64,000 bases of DNA, from the NCBI GenBank assembly GCA_017523995.1, contig JAFWUX010000004.1, positions 1 through 64,000 of the forward strand, given 5' to 3'. This DNA is from Oscillospiraceae bacterium. GTDB lineage: Bacteria > Bacillota_A > Clostridia > Oscillospirales > Ruminococcaceae. The notes under the pieces are model-generated. The model made no database searches, was not told where the DNA came from, and saw only the letters and a program-made list of their open reading frames with translations. This document shows positions 7,732-15,704 of this stretch, in pieces. The first letter of the stretch is position 1. Every line of letters begins with the position of its first letter. Position numbers and translations under genes: made by a program.

Positions 7732-8703
7732 TCAGGAGCTCTTGACACTCAGCACAGCCGCGGCACCTGCCATCAGCGGCTGGAACCCGATGCGCACCGA
7801 AACGGCAATGCGGTCGAGCTGGCAGTCGATGAGGCGGTCGGATTCGAGCAGCACATCGGAACCCGTGATGCAAGCGAGCGCAAAATCACGCGAAATACCG
7901 ATGACGGTCTTGTCGTTGAGGGATGCGTCCTTGAACAGCTTTGCGCCGAACGGCAGGCGCACCTGACCCTTTGCGTCAATCGTGCGGTCGCGCATTTCGG
8001 TCATGGCGAGAATCTTTGCGACGGTCGCCGGCGAAGCAACCACCGTGGTCAGATCGTATGCGGAGAACTGCGCATAGAGCGTCGCAAGATCGTTATAGGT
8101 CAGCGTGGTGGTTGCAGAGCTGACCGGCGTGACCGAGTTCTTGATGACATCGAGCGCCTTGCCCGCAATCGCGCCCGCGAGCTTGTGACCGACCGCGCGC
8201 AGCATCACAGCAAATACGTCGATTCTCTGCTGCCGGATCGTCTCATAGGAGGCGGAGATCAGTCTGCCGTATTTGTCGAGCGCAATCGCCGCCGATTCGG
8301 TGATAACGGTCTTTTTGAGAGAGACGCCCTCTGCGGTTGTCGCGGAATACGCACCGTCCGTCTCATCGACCGAGAAGCCCTTGCAGCTGCTCGCGCTGAC
8401 AGCGGATGCAGCGGCGGTCAGCTCCGGCAGGATGGATTCCTCCATGCCGCGCTTGATCGCTCTGCGGACGAATTCCGGAAAGAGCACCGCACTCTCGGTT
8501 GTGGTAAAGAACTTCTCAACCGGATCGCAGTTTTCGCCGCTCACATGGATATCAAAACGCTTGAGCTGACGCTCAAATGCATCGAGACCGGCAAGCTCGG
8601 TGCCTGCATACTGCGCAGAGGGATCGGCAGCCTCGAGCGCCTGCGTGAAGCTGCGGTTTGCGAGGTGATACATGCCTTTTTCAAGTCTGACAGAATCGTA
8701 CAT
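7732..8703 (-). CDS. Phage major capsid protein (HK97-like)
   Basis: A 323-residue protein. The ATG at 8703 (MYDSVRLEKGMYH) was chosen because an AAAGGAA site lies upstream, rather than a longer frame with a biased N-terminus. Residues 65-95 (TTESAVLFPEFVRRAIKRG) and a C-terminal DVLLESDRLIDCQLDRIAVSVRIGF strand set are typical of XkdG/HK97-fold capsid proteins. It follows the portal gene. No scaffold protein gene is seen, and the N-terminal 60 residues may act as a delta domain (inference). Confidence 0.75.
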   Translation of the reverse strand: MYDSVRLEKGMYHLANRSFTQALEAADPSAQYAGTELAGLDAFERQLKRFDIHVSGENCDPVEKFFTTTESAVLFPEFVRRAIKRGMEESILPELTAAASAVSASSCKGFSVDETDGAYSATTAEGVSLKKTVITESAAIALDKYGRLISASYETIRQQRIDVFAVMLRAVGHKLAGAIAGKALDVIKNSVTPVSSATTTLTYNDLATLYAQFSAYDLTTVVASPATVAKILAMTEMRDRTIDAKGQVRLPFGAKLFKDASLNDKTVIGISRDFALACITGSDVLLESDRLIDCQLDRIAVSVRIGFQPLMAGAAAVLSVKSS

Positions 8704-8755
8704 AGCAGTTCCTTTCTGCGGGGGATTTCCCCGTCTGCTGAAATGTTTGTGCGGC

Positions 8756-9934
8756 TCAGATTCCCTGCTCCGCCTTTGTTTTGCGGTTGCGCAGTTCGAT
8801 CTCCTCGGCCTGCGCATTCTTGAGTCTTGCGTCTGCGAGCTCGGTCTCATCCTGCAGATTGATCATCTCCCAGAGGATTTCCGGCTCATCGGAAAAGCCC
8901 GCGCCGCGGAGCACGGCAGCCCCGATCTTCCGGAGAACGGGCGTCAGCACCCTGCGGAAGTATTCGAGCTCCGAGGTCAGGATATCCGCCTGCTGCGCGG
9001 ACATCCGCTCCGTTGAGGACCATGTCAGCCCGAGCAGAAACGGCGGAATCGAAAGCTTCGCGACAATCTGCTCAAGCAGCTGCCGGACGGGCACATTCGT
9101 GTCAAAGAGCTGATTTTCCGCGCCGATGACCTTGATCCCGATATCACCGACCGCGACAAAATCCTGCACCTCGCCGTATTTTGCAGCGCGGATGCCGTTC
9201 TGCCAAGTTTCGGCGATCTCCTGCGCATGCTCTTTTGCGAATGCGGCAGCATCGCCGTCCGGATGATAGGTCACGGCATAGCGGATATTGCCCGCGCGGT
9301 CATAGTTCTGCCCGATGCACTCATAGATGCGCAGCAGAATCTGCGAGACAGCAGGCAGTCCGCGCAGGACGGAAACGCCGCAGAGCGCCCCTGCAGGCGG
9401 ATCGAGCGCCGCAAAGAGGATTCGCTCCGGATACCGCAGCGGGACTTCAGCGCCGCCCTGCATGACAGAGAATCTGCAGCTGCCGCTGCTGTCCGCCCCG
9501 ACCTTCAGCAGCCCGGGATGCGCAGTCAGAAGTGCAGCAGGCACGCCGTTTTCATCGGGGATGATCTCACCGGCAGCATTGCCGTAGGTCAGCAGGCTGT
9601 CGAGCATCTGATCGGCAAAAAGCTGCAGCGAGGTACCGGAGCAGTTGACCGGCACATGATTTGCAAACCGGTCGAGGATCTCCTGCGCCGCGGGATTCTC
9701 AGCCGTGAGCCGGAAACCGCCGGTCAGCCGGACAATTTTCCGGATTGCCGCATCAATGACCGGCACGGCAAAGCGCAGCGCATCATAGAGCTGATACTCC
9801 TGCGCGGGCAGGGAATCCGGCACACGCAGCGGCAGCGAGCTGACCGGTGCCGCACGCGGCGGAGCCAGCAGCAGCGGCACGCTCTCGGTGTGCACCGGAT
9901 GCCGGTTTCTGCGGCGGAATTTCGGAAACGCCAA
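8756..9934 (-). CDS. Phage portal protein
   Basis: A 392-residue portal subunit that forms the DNA channel at one capsid vertex. I place the start at TTG 9934, since AGGAGGT lies 6 nt before it; a longer ATG version would put that site inside the gene. Recognisable parts: VPVIDAAIRKIVRLTGGF near the start, a LLTYGNAAGEII segment, and the PFLLGLTWSSTERMSAQQAD motif typical of SPP1/HK97-type portals. It overlaps the terminase gene's end region with no real gap. Confidence 0.85.
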   Translation of the reverse strand: MAFPKFRRRNRHPVHTESVPLLLAPPRAAPVSSLPLRVPDSLPAQEYQLYDALRFAVPVIDAAIRKIVRLTGGFRLTAENPAAQEILDRFANHVPVNCSGTSLQLFADQMLDSLLTYGNAAGEIIPDENGVPAALLTAHPGLLKVGADSSGSCRFSVMQGGAEVPLRYPERILFAALDPPAGALCGVSVLRGLPAVSQILLRIYECIGQNYDRAGNIRYAVTYHPDGDAAAFAKEHAQEIAETWQNGIRAAKYGEVQDFVAVGDIGIKVIGAENQLFDTNVPVRQLLEQIVAKLSIPPFLLGLTWSSTERMSAQQADILTSELEYFRRVLTPVLRKIGAAVLRGAGFSDEPEILWEMINLQDETELADARLKNAQAEEIELRNRKTKAEQGI

Positions 9935-9969
9935 TAAAACACCTCCTGTTTGATCTGTGCAAACGATTG

Positions 9970-11241
9970 TCACCGCCGGACGGCAGCGACATAGAACGCA
10001 TCCTGCTTCGGCTGATCGAGCACGGTCGAAACGAAGTACCGGATATCGTCCATTGCGTGATCGTTTGCCTTGACGGGCATATCGCGCACCGCCCCGTCAT
10101 CCCAGACATAGAGCGAAAACTCGCGGATCGTATCGGTGCAGTCCGGCGAAAAGAGGATCTCGCGGCTGCGCAGGGCATCTGCTGTCCTGCGGATGCCGGA
10201 GAGCACATCATTTTTCGCAGGCACCACGCGATATTCCCCGTGTCTGCGGATGCATGCGATAAAGCTCGCGGCAGAGGGATCGACCACAATCTGCTCGATC
10301 GGGCGGTCACCTGCGAGCCTTCTCAGCGCCGCATAGTGTTCCTCGTCTGTTCTCGGGATACCGGCTTTGCGTGCGTCATAGTAGCTTTCCGCGATGCGGT
10401 ACCAGCGGTTCCGGCAAAGACCCCATAACCCGAACGAGGCTGGATTCATCGTACCGTAATCGCAGGAAATCACGTATCGCGCAGCCGGTTCCGGCGGCAC
10501 AGCGATATGCAGTCTTGGTGAGAACATCGGATAGACCAGCCCCTCGGCGGCGATCCAGAGCCCGCGGACATACCGGTCATAGAACACGCCGGAATAGAGC
10601 CTTTCGTAGCGTCTGCGGATCGCCGGTGTCAGCGAGGCGTTGTCGCGCATGGTAAAATGCAGATAGAGCGCGTTTTTTGCGTCCGCCTTTTTGATCCACT
10701 CCTGATAGAACCAGTGTGCAGGCGAAGCGGGATTGCACGAGAACCAGATTTTTGATCCCGGCACAGAGCATCTCGCCAGCGCCTGCTCGACAAACGAGCG
10801 CGGCATCAGCGCGACCTCATCAAAGAGGACGCCCGCGAGCGTCATGCCCTGAATGAGCGCAGCAGAGCTTTCGTCCTTGCCGCCGAAGCAGTAGAAGCGG
10901 TTGCATCTGCCGCCCATGCCGATCTCGACATACCCCTGCGTGCCCCGTTCCCTGACATAGAATCCGACAGCCCGCAGCAGCGCGAGCATCGGCTGCAAGA
11001 GATTACGTTTCAGGGCGGTTTTGGTCTTGCCGCAGAGCGCAAAATTCTGCTGATGGTACTTTGCCGTCGCCCAGAAGACGAACCCGAGCGAGAGCGCCGT
11101 GGTCTTGCCGGAGCGCACCGCCCCGTCACAGATCACCGCATCGTAATCGCGGGTTGCAGGCGCATTCCACCAGTTCAGCACCTTACGCTGTTTCGGTGAA
11201 AACGGCACCGGCATCGCAGGCATCCCCGGAATCAAGCGCAT
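9970..11241 (-). CDS. Phage terminase large subunit
   Basis: A 423-residue DNA-packaging motor. The ATG at 11241 has GGAGGAGG a few bases upstream and lies inside the small-subunit gene's end. Walker A DGAVRSGKTT (about 39-48) and Walker B GVLFDEVALM (about 137-146) form the ATPase. The nuclease half begins ISCDYGTMNPASFGLW (Asp261), with further acidic positions near QIVVDPSAASF. Typical of XtmB/PBSX terminases in length and motif order. Confidence 0.9.
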   Translation of the reverse strand: MRLIPGMPAMPVPFSPKQRKVLNWWNAPATRDYDAVICDGAVRSGKTTALSLGFVFWATAKYHQQNFALCGKTKTALKRNLLQPMLALLRAVGFYVRERGTQGYVEIGMGGRCNRFYCFGGKDESSAALIQGMTLAGVLFDEVALMPRSFVEQALARCSVPGSKIWFSCNPASPAHWFYQEWIKKADAKNALYLHFTMRDNASLTPAIRRRYERLYSGVFYDRYVRGLWIAAEGLVYPMFSPRLHIAVPPEPAARYVISCDYGTMNPASFGLWGLCRNRWYRIAESYYDARKAGIPRTDEEHYAALRRLAGDRPIEQIVVDPSAASFIACIRRHGEYRVVPAKNDVLSGIRRTADALRSREILFSPDCTDTIREFSLYVWDDGAVRDMPVKANDHAMDDIRYFVSTVLDQPKQDAFYVAAVRR

Positions 11242-11716
11242 CCACCTCCTCCGTCTGACCGCCCTGCAGCGCCTGCATGAGCGCCGCCGCCGCGGCAGCA
11301 GAATCGGCAGCACCGGCGCATTCGAGCAGCTTCGTCATGGCGCTGAGCCGGTCTGCGAGCTTGATCTCAATGCCGTTTTTATCGAGCTTGATGCCCGTGA
11401 CATGAAAGAGATCGAGCGCGCGCAGTTCATCTGGTGAGATTTTCTCAGCAAATACGAGCTTTGCGGCATCATTTGCATCACCGAACGCGAGCCTTGCGAG
11501 CCCGGCGGTGACAAGCCCCTGCAGCGGGAGCGCGGGCTGCGCTGCAAGCTGCGAGAGATACCGCCTGCAATAGGCAGAGTGGAGCATTTTCAGCCCGTCA
11601 TCTGCAGCGGTTTCCGGCGGACACCCTGCTCTGAGCGCCGCCTCCCGGACATTGCCGAGCGCGAGGTACCAGCGGCAGAAAGCCGCACGGCATGATTTGA
11701 GTCGATCCATGTTCAT
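11183..11716 (-). CDS. Phage terminase small subunit
   Basis: A 177-residue protein, first gene of the cassette. The ATG at 11716 follows GGTGG. The N-terminal part (RLKSCRAAFCRWYLALGNVREAALRAG, split here as two helices) looks like the DNA-binding helix-turn-helix of XtmA-type terminases, and a LLHSAYCRRYL segment follows. The C-terminal 40 residues are acidic and Ala-rich. Its 3' end overlaps the large-subunit start by about 59 nt. Confidence 0.75.
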   Translation of the reverse strand: MNMDRLKSCRAAFCRWYLALGNVREAALRAGCPPETAADDGLKMLHSAYCRRYLSQLAAQPALPLQGLVTAGLARLAFGDANDAAKLVFAEKISPDELRALDLFHVTGIKLDKNGIEIKLADRLSAMTKLLECAGAADSAAAAAALMQALQGGQTEEVDALDSGDACDAGAVFTETA

Positions 11717-11785
11717 TACCACCTTTCGCGGAGTCTGATGCACGGTGAGGGAGCAGCCGGCATCTATAAAGGGTGCCAAAACGGA

Positions 11786-11813
11786 AAAAGTTGTACGTTT
11801 GCGTGCAACTTTT
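11786..11813. promoter_or_regulatory. Palindrome upstream of the phage cassette
   Basis: AAAAGTTG (11786-11793) and CAACTTTT (11806-11813) enclose TACG/CGTG, giving a 12-bp stem with one G-T pair and a 4-base loop, 70 bp upstream of the terminase start. It could be a repressor operator for the cassette or, read on the plus strand, a weak terminator. The rest of 11717-12017 holds no gene I can support. Confidence 0.4.
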
Positions 11814-12017
11814 CGCATATCTTTTTATCATTTAACATGTTCAGTCCGGTATTCCGCACATGATATTGTTATATGTTCAACATATAGAGATTTGCAGCAC
11901 GCGCACAGACTGCTGCACAAACCCGAAAAAATCCGGCAAAAAAATACAGCATTTTCTGTCACAAGCCCGCCGGAAAATATGGATTCCTACAAAATTTGCA
12001 AATGATTGAAATTTTGC

Positions 12018-12046
12018 TTGATTCCTGCCGGATTTCGCAGTATAAT
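12018..12046 (+). promoter_or_regulatory. Promoter of the SulP gene
   Basis: -35 TTGATT (12018-12023), 17-bp spacer, -10 TATAAT (12041-12046). The predicted start of transcription lies just before the MITE at 12061, so the repeat would be transcribed as most of the 5' leader. Confidence 0.65.
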
Positions 12047-12060
12047 ATCAAAGCATTAAA

Positions 12061-12218
12061 TTGATGTCCCAACTATCTCTTGAAGATATCTGCTTGTCTT
12101 TTTGCCGTGATACTGCGTTAGAAATCCTTGCCCTGCGTCAGCAAGGCGGCGGCTTTCTGCCTTGTCTCACGACAAAAATCCGGCGCATCTATTCTTCAAG
12201 ATTTAATTGGTACATCAA
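12061..12218. mobile_element. 158-bp MITE, copy 1 (sulP leader)
   Basis: Ends are imperfect inverted repeats starting TTGATGTCCCAA and ending TTGGTACATCAA, extending about 28 bp inward. Two more copies of the same length lie at 21277-21434 and 38808-38965. Flanking bases are AA on the left and TA on the right (TA/TA at the other copies), as expected for IS630/Tc1-mariner derived MITEs. An internal GCCTTGC/GCAAGGC-type hairpin is present. No transposase is encoded. Confidence 0.8.
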
Positions 12219-12238
12219 TATTAGTAGGAGAGATGTAA

Positions 12239-13909
12239 ATGGAACAGTCCGCACAAAAACCGACAGCTGACAAGTTGAAACCGAAGCTTTTTTCGGTGAT
12301 GAAAACCTATACGAAAGCGCAGTTCGTCAAAGACCTGATCGCCGGTGTAATCGTCGCGATCATCGCGCTGCCGCTTTCGATTGCACTCGCACTCGCCTCG
12401 GGCGTGAATCCGGAGCAGGGACTTTACACGGCAATCGTCGCCGGATTTCTGGTCTCCTTCTTCGGCGGCAGCCGCGTCCAGATCGCCGGCCCGACGGCAG
12501 CCTTCGCAACGATTGTTGCGGGCATCGTCGCCACCGACGGCATGGACGGCCTGATTCTCTCGACGGTCATGGCAGGCATCCTGCTGATTGTCATGGGCTT
12601 CTGCCGCTTCGGCAAGCTGCTGAAGTTCATTCCGGGCACGATCACCGCGGGCTTTACGTTCGGCATTGCGGTGACAATCCTGATCGGTCAGGTCAAGGAT
12701 TTCCTCGGTCTGACATTTCAGAACGCCCCGATCGAAACCGTTGACAAGGTCGCGGAGATCGTCCGATGTTTCGGCACCCTGAACGTGCAGGCGCTCCTGA
12801 TCGGTCTGCTCTCGCTTGCCGTCCTGATTCTCTGGCCGAAGAAGCTCGAGAAGATTCCCGCCTCGCTGATCGCGGTGATTCTGTGCTCTGCGGTTGTCAA
12901 GCTCGCAGGACTGCATGTCAACACCATCGGCGACCTCTACACGATTTCCAACGCACCGCCGAAGTTCGTGCTCCCGCATGTGACATTCAGCGGCATCCGC
13001 GCAATGCTCCCGAATGCGTTTACCATCGCGATTCTCGCGGCGGTGGAGTCGCTGCTTTCCTGCGTTGTCTCAGACGGCATGATCGGCTCGAAGCACCGCT
13101 CGAATATGGAGCTGATCGCGCAGGGCATCGCGAATATCGGCTCGGCGCTGTTCGGCGGCATTCCGGCAACGGGCGCGATTGCACGAACCGCAGCAAATGT
13201 CCGCAACGGCGGCAGAACGCCGGTTGCAGGCATGGTACATTCGATTGTGGTGCTGGGAATTCTGGTTGTCCTGATGCCCTACGCCTCCATGATCCCGATG
13301 CCGACGATTGCCGCGATTCTGTTCATCGTCGCGTATAATATGTGCGGCTGGAAGAACATCCGCACGATGCTGAAAACCGCGCCGAAAAGCGATATCGCGG
13401 TGCTCGTGACAACCATCGTGCTGACGGTTGTGTTTGATCTGGTTGTGGCAATCGGCGCCGGACTGGTGCTCGCATCGCTGCTGTTCATCAAGCGCATGGC
13501 GGATGTCACCGAGGCACACACATGGACGGATTTCGATGACGAGGAAACCGACCCCGACCACATCCGGTACAAAAAAATTCCGGCACGGACAAAGGTCTAC
13601 GAGATCAACGGACCGATGTTCTTTGCCGCGTCAGAAAAATATCAGTATATGCTGGATAACAGCGATTTTGATGTACTTGTAATCCGTATGCGAAACGTCC
13701 CCGCGATTGACGCAGCGGGCGTTGAGGTGCTCTCGGATATCGTGCGCGCCTGCCGCAAAAACGGGATTCAGGTGGTATTCTCGCATGTCAACGAGCAGCC
13801 GATGCACGCAATGGAAAAGGCAGGTCTTGCCACAGAGGTCGGCGCAGAAAACTTCTGCCCGCACATCGACCCTGCCCTCCTCCGCGCCGCCGCGCTCGTG
13901 AAGAAGTAA
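12239..13909 (+). CDS. SulP-family anion permease with STAS domain
   Basis: A 556-residue inner-membrane transporter. Start: AGGAG 8 nt before the ATG. Residues 25-420 hold the SulP core with a first segment DLIAGVIVAIIALPLSIALA, the AGPTAAFA motif and a PATGAIARTAANVRNGGRTP loop. Residues 455-545 are a cytoplasmic STAS domain (VLVIRMRNVPAIDAAGVEVL). The family moves sulfate, bicarbonate or dicarboxylates, usually with Na+ or H+; the substrate here cannot be told. Its leader is occupied by a MITE. Confidence 0.92.
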   Translation: MEQSAQKPTADKLKPKLFSVMKTYTKAQFVKDLIAGVIVAIIALPLSIALALASGVNPEQGLYTAIVAGFLVSFFGGSRVQIAGPTAAFATIVAGIVATDGMDGLILSTVMAGILLIVMGFCRFGKLLKFIPGTITAGFTFGIAVTILIGQVKDFLGLTFQNAPIETVDKVAEIVRCFGTLNVQALLIGLLSLAVLILWPKKLEKIPASLIAVILCSAVVKLAGLHVNTIGDLYTISNAPPKFVLPHVTFSGIRAMLPNAFTIAILAAVESLLSCVVSDGMIGSKHRSNMELIAQGIANIGSALFGGIPATGAIARTAANVRNGGRTPVAGMVHSIVVLGILVVLMPYASMIPMPTIAAILFIVAYNMCGWKNIRTMLKTAPKSDIAVLVTTIVLTVVFDLVVAIGAGLVLASLLFIKRMADVTEAHTWTDFDDEETDPDHIRYKKIPARTKVYEINGPMFFAASEKYQYMLDNSDFDVLVIRMRNVPAIDAAGVEVLSDIVRACRKNGIQVVFSHVNEQPMHAMEKAGLATEVGAENFCPHIDPALLRAAALVKK

Positions 13910-13930
13910 TGTATCTCCGATGGATCAAAA

Positions 13931-14363
13931 ATGGGGCGCTGCCCCATACCCCGCCAAAGGGACATTGTCCCTTTGGAATCCCGTTTTTTGAAAATGCAGG
14001 CAGGTACGTGCTTTTCTATTACACCTTGATATAGGATTCTGAACAGTCTGCACAGCAATATCGTCGAATATAAAACACGTTGCCGGAGCGTCAATACAAA
14101 AGTTTTGGTCGAGCTTTTTCAAAAGCTCGCGGGTTCTTAGGGCAGCGCCCTAAGCCGTGCTCCGCAGAGCACGGAACACCCCTGCGTCAAGAGCTCCGCA
14201 GGGGTGAATCCGATAAAACGATCCGGTGGATCGTTTTTCGGAGAGGGGCGCCCTGCGATAGAGGGCGCCCCTAAGTAAATTGCAAAGCAATTCACAGACT
14301 GCGCATCTATTTAAGATGGCAGCATTGCTGCCCCATTCCCCGCTTAAGGGATACGATCCCTTA
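13931..14363. repeat. Mosaic of about eleven consecutive palindromes
   Basis: No gene here. Perfect stems follow one after another, with loops of 2-10 nt: 13931-13947 (7 bp), 13954-13976 (10), 14111-14128 (8), 14136-14154 (8), 14155-14174 (8), 14177-14206 (10), 14215-14237 (10), 14244-14272 (11), 14278-14292 (6), 14318-14332 (6) and 14345-14363 (8). Stem sequences differ from each other. The block separates two permease genes. Confidence 0.75.
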
Positions 14364-14441
14364 CGGTTCCCATTTTTGATGTAAAAAGCGCGCAATTACA
14401 TAATTTTTGAGCATTCCAAATTACACGAAAGAGGCGTAAAT

Positions 14442-15623
14442 ATGGCAACGCATTCCGCACATGCCGGAAGACTTCCCGTCCTTCCGAAGCCGCAGCAGTT
14501 CGGCGCGGCAGTGATGTCCTTCTGCAAGGCGCAGCCGGTTCTGGTGATCGCATTTCTTGCGGCGGTCATCACGATGTTTCTCGTCCCGCCGGATGCAAAA
14601 TATCTGGAATACTGCAACCGCACGGTTCTGATCCAGCTGTTCGGTCTGATGACAGCCGTCGCGGGCATCCGCAGCATCGGCGTATTCGATGCGGTCACCG
14701 GGACGCTCCTGCGCAAAACGGGAACCGTCCGGCGGCTCGGCACGGTGCTGATGCTGATCTGCTTTTTCACCTCCATGCTCGTGACAAACGATGTGGTGCT
14801 GCTGACATTTGTCCCGCTGACGCTGATGCTCCGGCAGCAGCTCGCAGACGAAAAAAGCTGCATCCTGACAATCGTGCTGGAGACAGCCGCCGCAAATCTC
14901 GGCAGTATGCTGACACCGGTCGGCAACCCGCAGAATCTCTATCTCTACGATTATTTCCGGATCAGTGCCGGCACATTTCTGCGCGTGATGCTGCCCGCGG
15001 GCGCCGTCAGCCTGATTCTGCTTCTGCTATTCTGCCGCCTGCTCCCGAACGCCGCATGCAAGGCGCCGGAGCAGAAAACGCCGCAGATTTCGAGAACGCA
15101 TGCAGCCGCATATTTTATCCTGTTCGCGCTGTGTCTCTGCTGCGTGTTCCGCCTGATTCCGGATCTTGTGCTGCTCCCGATCGTCATCCTCACCGCGCTG
15201 ATCTTTGACCGCAGCCTGCTGAAAAAAGTCGATTACGCGCTGCTTGCGACATTCGTCTGCTTCTTTGTGTTTGTCGGCAACATCGGCAGAATCGGCGCCG
15301 TGCGGGATGCAGTTTCCGGCATGCTGACAGGGCATGAGCTGCTGATTCCGGCGCTGCTCTCGCAGGTGATCAGCAATGTACCGGCAGCCGTGATGCTTGC
15401 AGGCTTTACGGATGCGGGCACATCGCTGCTGCTCGGCGTCAATCTCGGCGGACTCGGCACAATGATCGCATCGCTTGCAAGCCTGATCTCGTTCCAGTTC
15501 TACCGCAAATCCGAGGGCGCACAGACTGCACGCTATTTCCGCGTGTTCACGGTGATCAACTTCACCATGCTCCTGATTCTGCTCCTCTTTGAATCCCTCG
15601 TGATCGGCATTGCCGCACGGTGA
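14442..15623 (+). CDS. ArsB/NhaD/SLC13-type ion transporter
   Basis: A 393-residue membrane protein with about eleven hydrophobic segments. Diagnostic repeats of this superfamily are present twice: VTNDVVLLTFVPL with GSMLTPVGNPQNLYLY in the first half, and SNVPAAVMLAGF with VNLGGLGTMIASLASLIS in the second half. Members move arsenite, Na+/H+ or dicarboxylates; substrate not predictable here. GAAAGAGG lies upstream of the ATG. It converges on the serpin operon at a shared terminator. Confidence 0.85.
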   Translation: MATHSAHAGRLPVLPKPQQFGAAVMSFCKAQPVLVIAFLAAVITMFLVPPDAKYLEYCNRTVLIQLFGLMTAVAGIRSIGVFDAVTGTLLRKTGTVRRLGTVLMLICFFTSMLVTNDVVLLTFVPLTLMLRQQLADEKSCILTIVLETAAANLGSMLTPVGNPQNLYLYDYFRISAGTFLRVMLPAGAVSLILLLLFCRLLPNAACKAPEQKTPQISRTHAAAYFILFALCLCCVFRLIPDLVLLPIVILTALIFDRSLLKKVDYALLATFVCFFVFVGNIGRIGAVRDAVSGMLTGHELLIPALLSQVISNVPAAVMLAGFTDAGTSLLLGVNLGGLGTMIASLASLISFQFYRKSEGAQTARYFRVFTVINFTMLLILLLFESLVIGIAAR

Positions 15624-15638
15624 TTCTCAATCAAAAAC

Positions 15639-15682
15639 AAAATCCGCTGAAACATGCAGACATGCACATTTCAGCGGATTTT
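15639..15682. terminator. Bidirectional terminator between SLC13 and serpin genes
   Basis: 14-bp perfect stem AAAATCCGCTGAAA/TTTCAGCGGATTTT (15639-15652, 15669-15682) with A and T runs on both sides. It serves both converging units. Confidence 0.8.
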
Positions 15683-15704
15683 TTTATCCTGCGTTCAGGG
15701 AGAT

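Noticed and set aside
12061..12270. Open frame inside the MITE (about 50 residues)
   Set aside because: Kept in all copies only because the DNA is nearly identical; no RBS in any copy. Could be reconsidered if a diverged copy keeps the frame.
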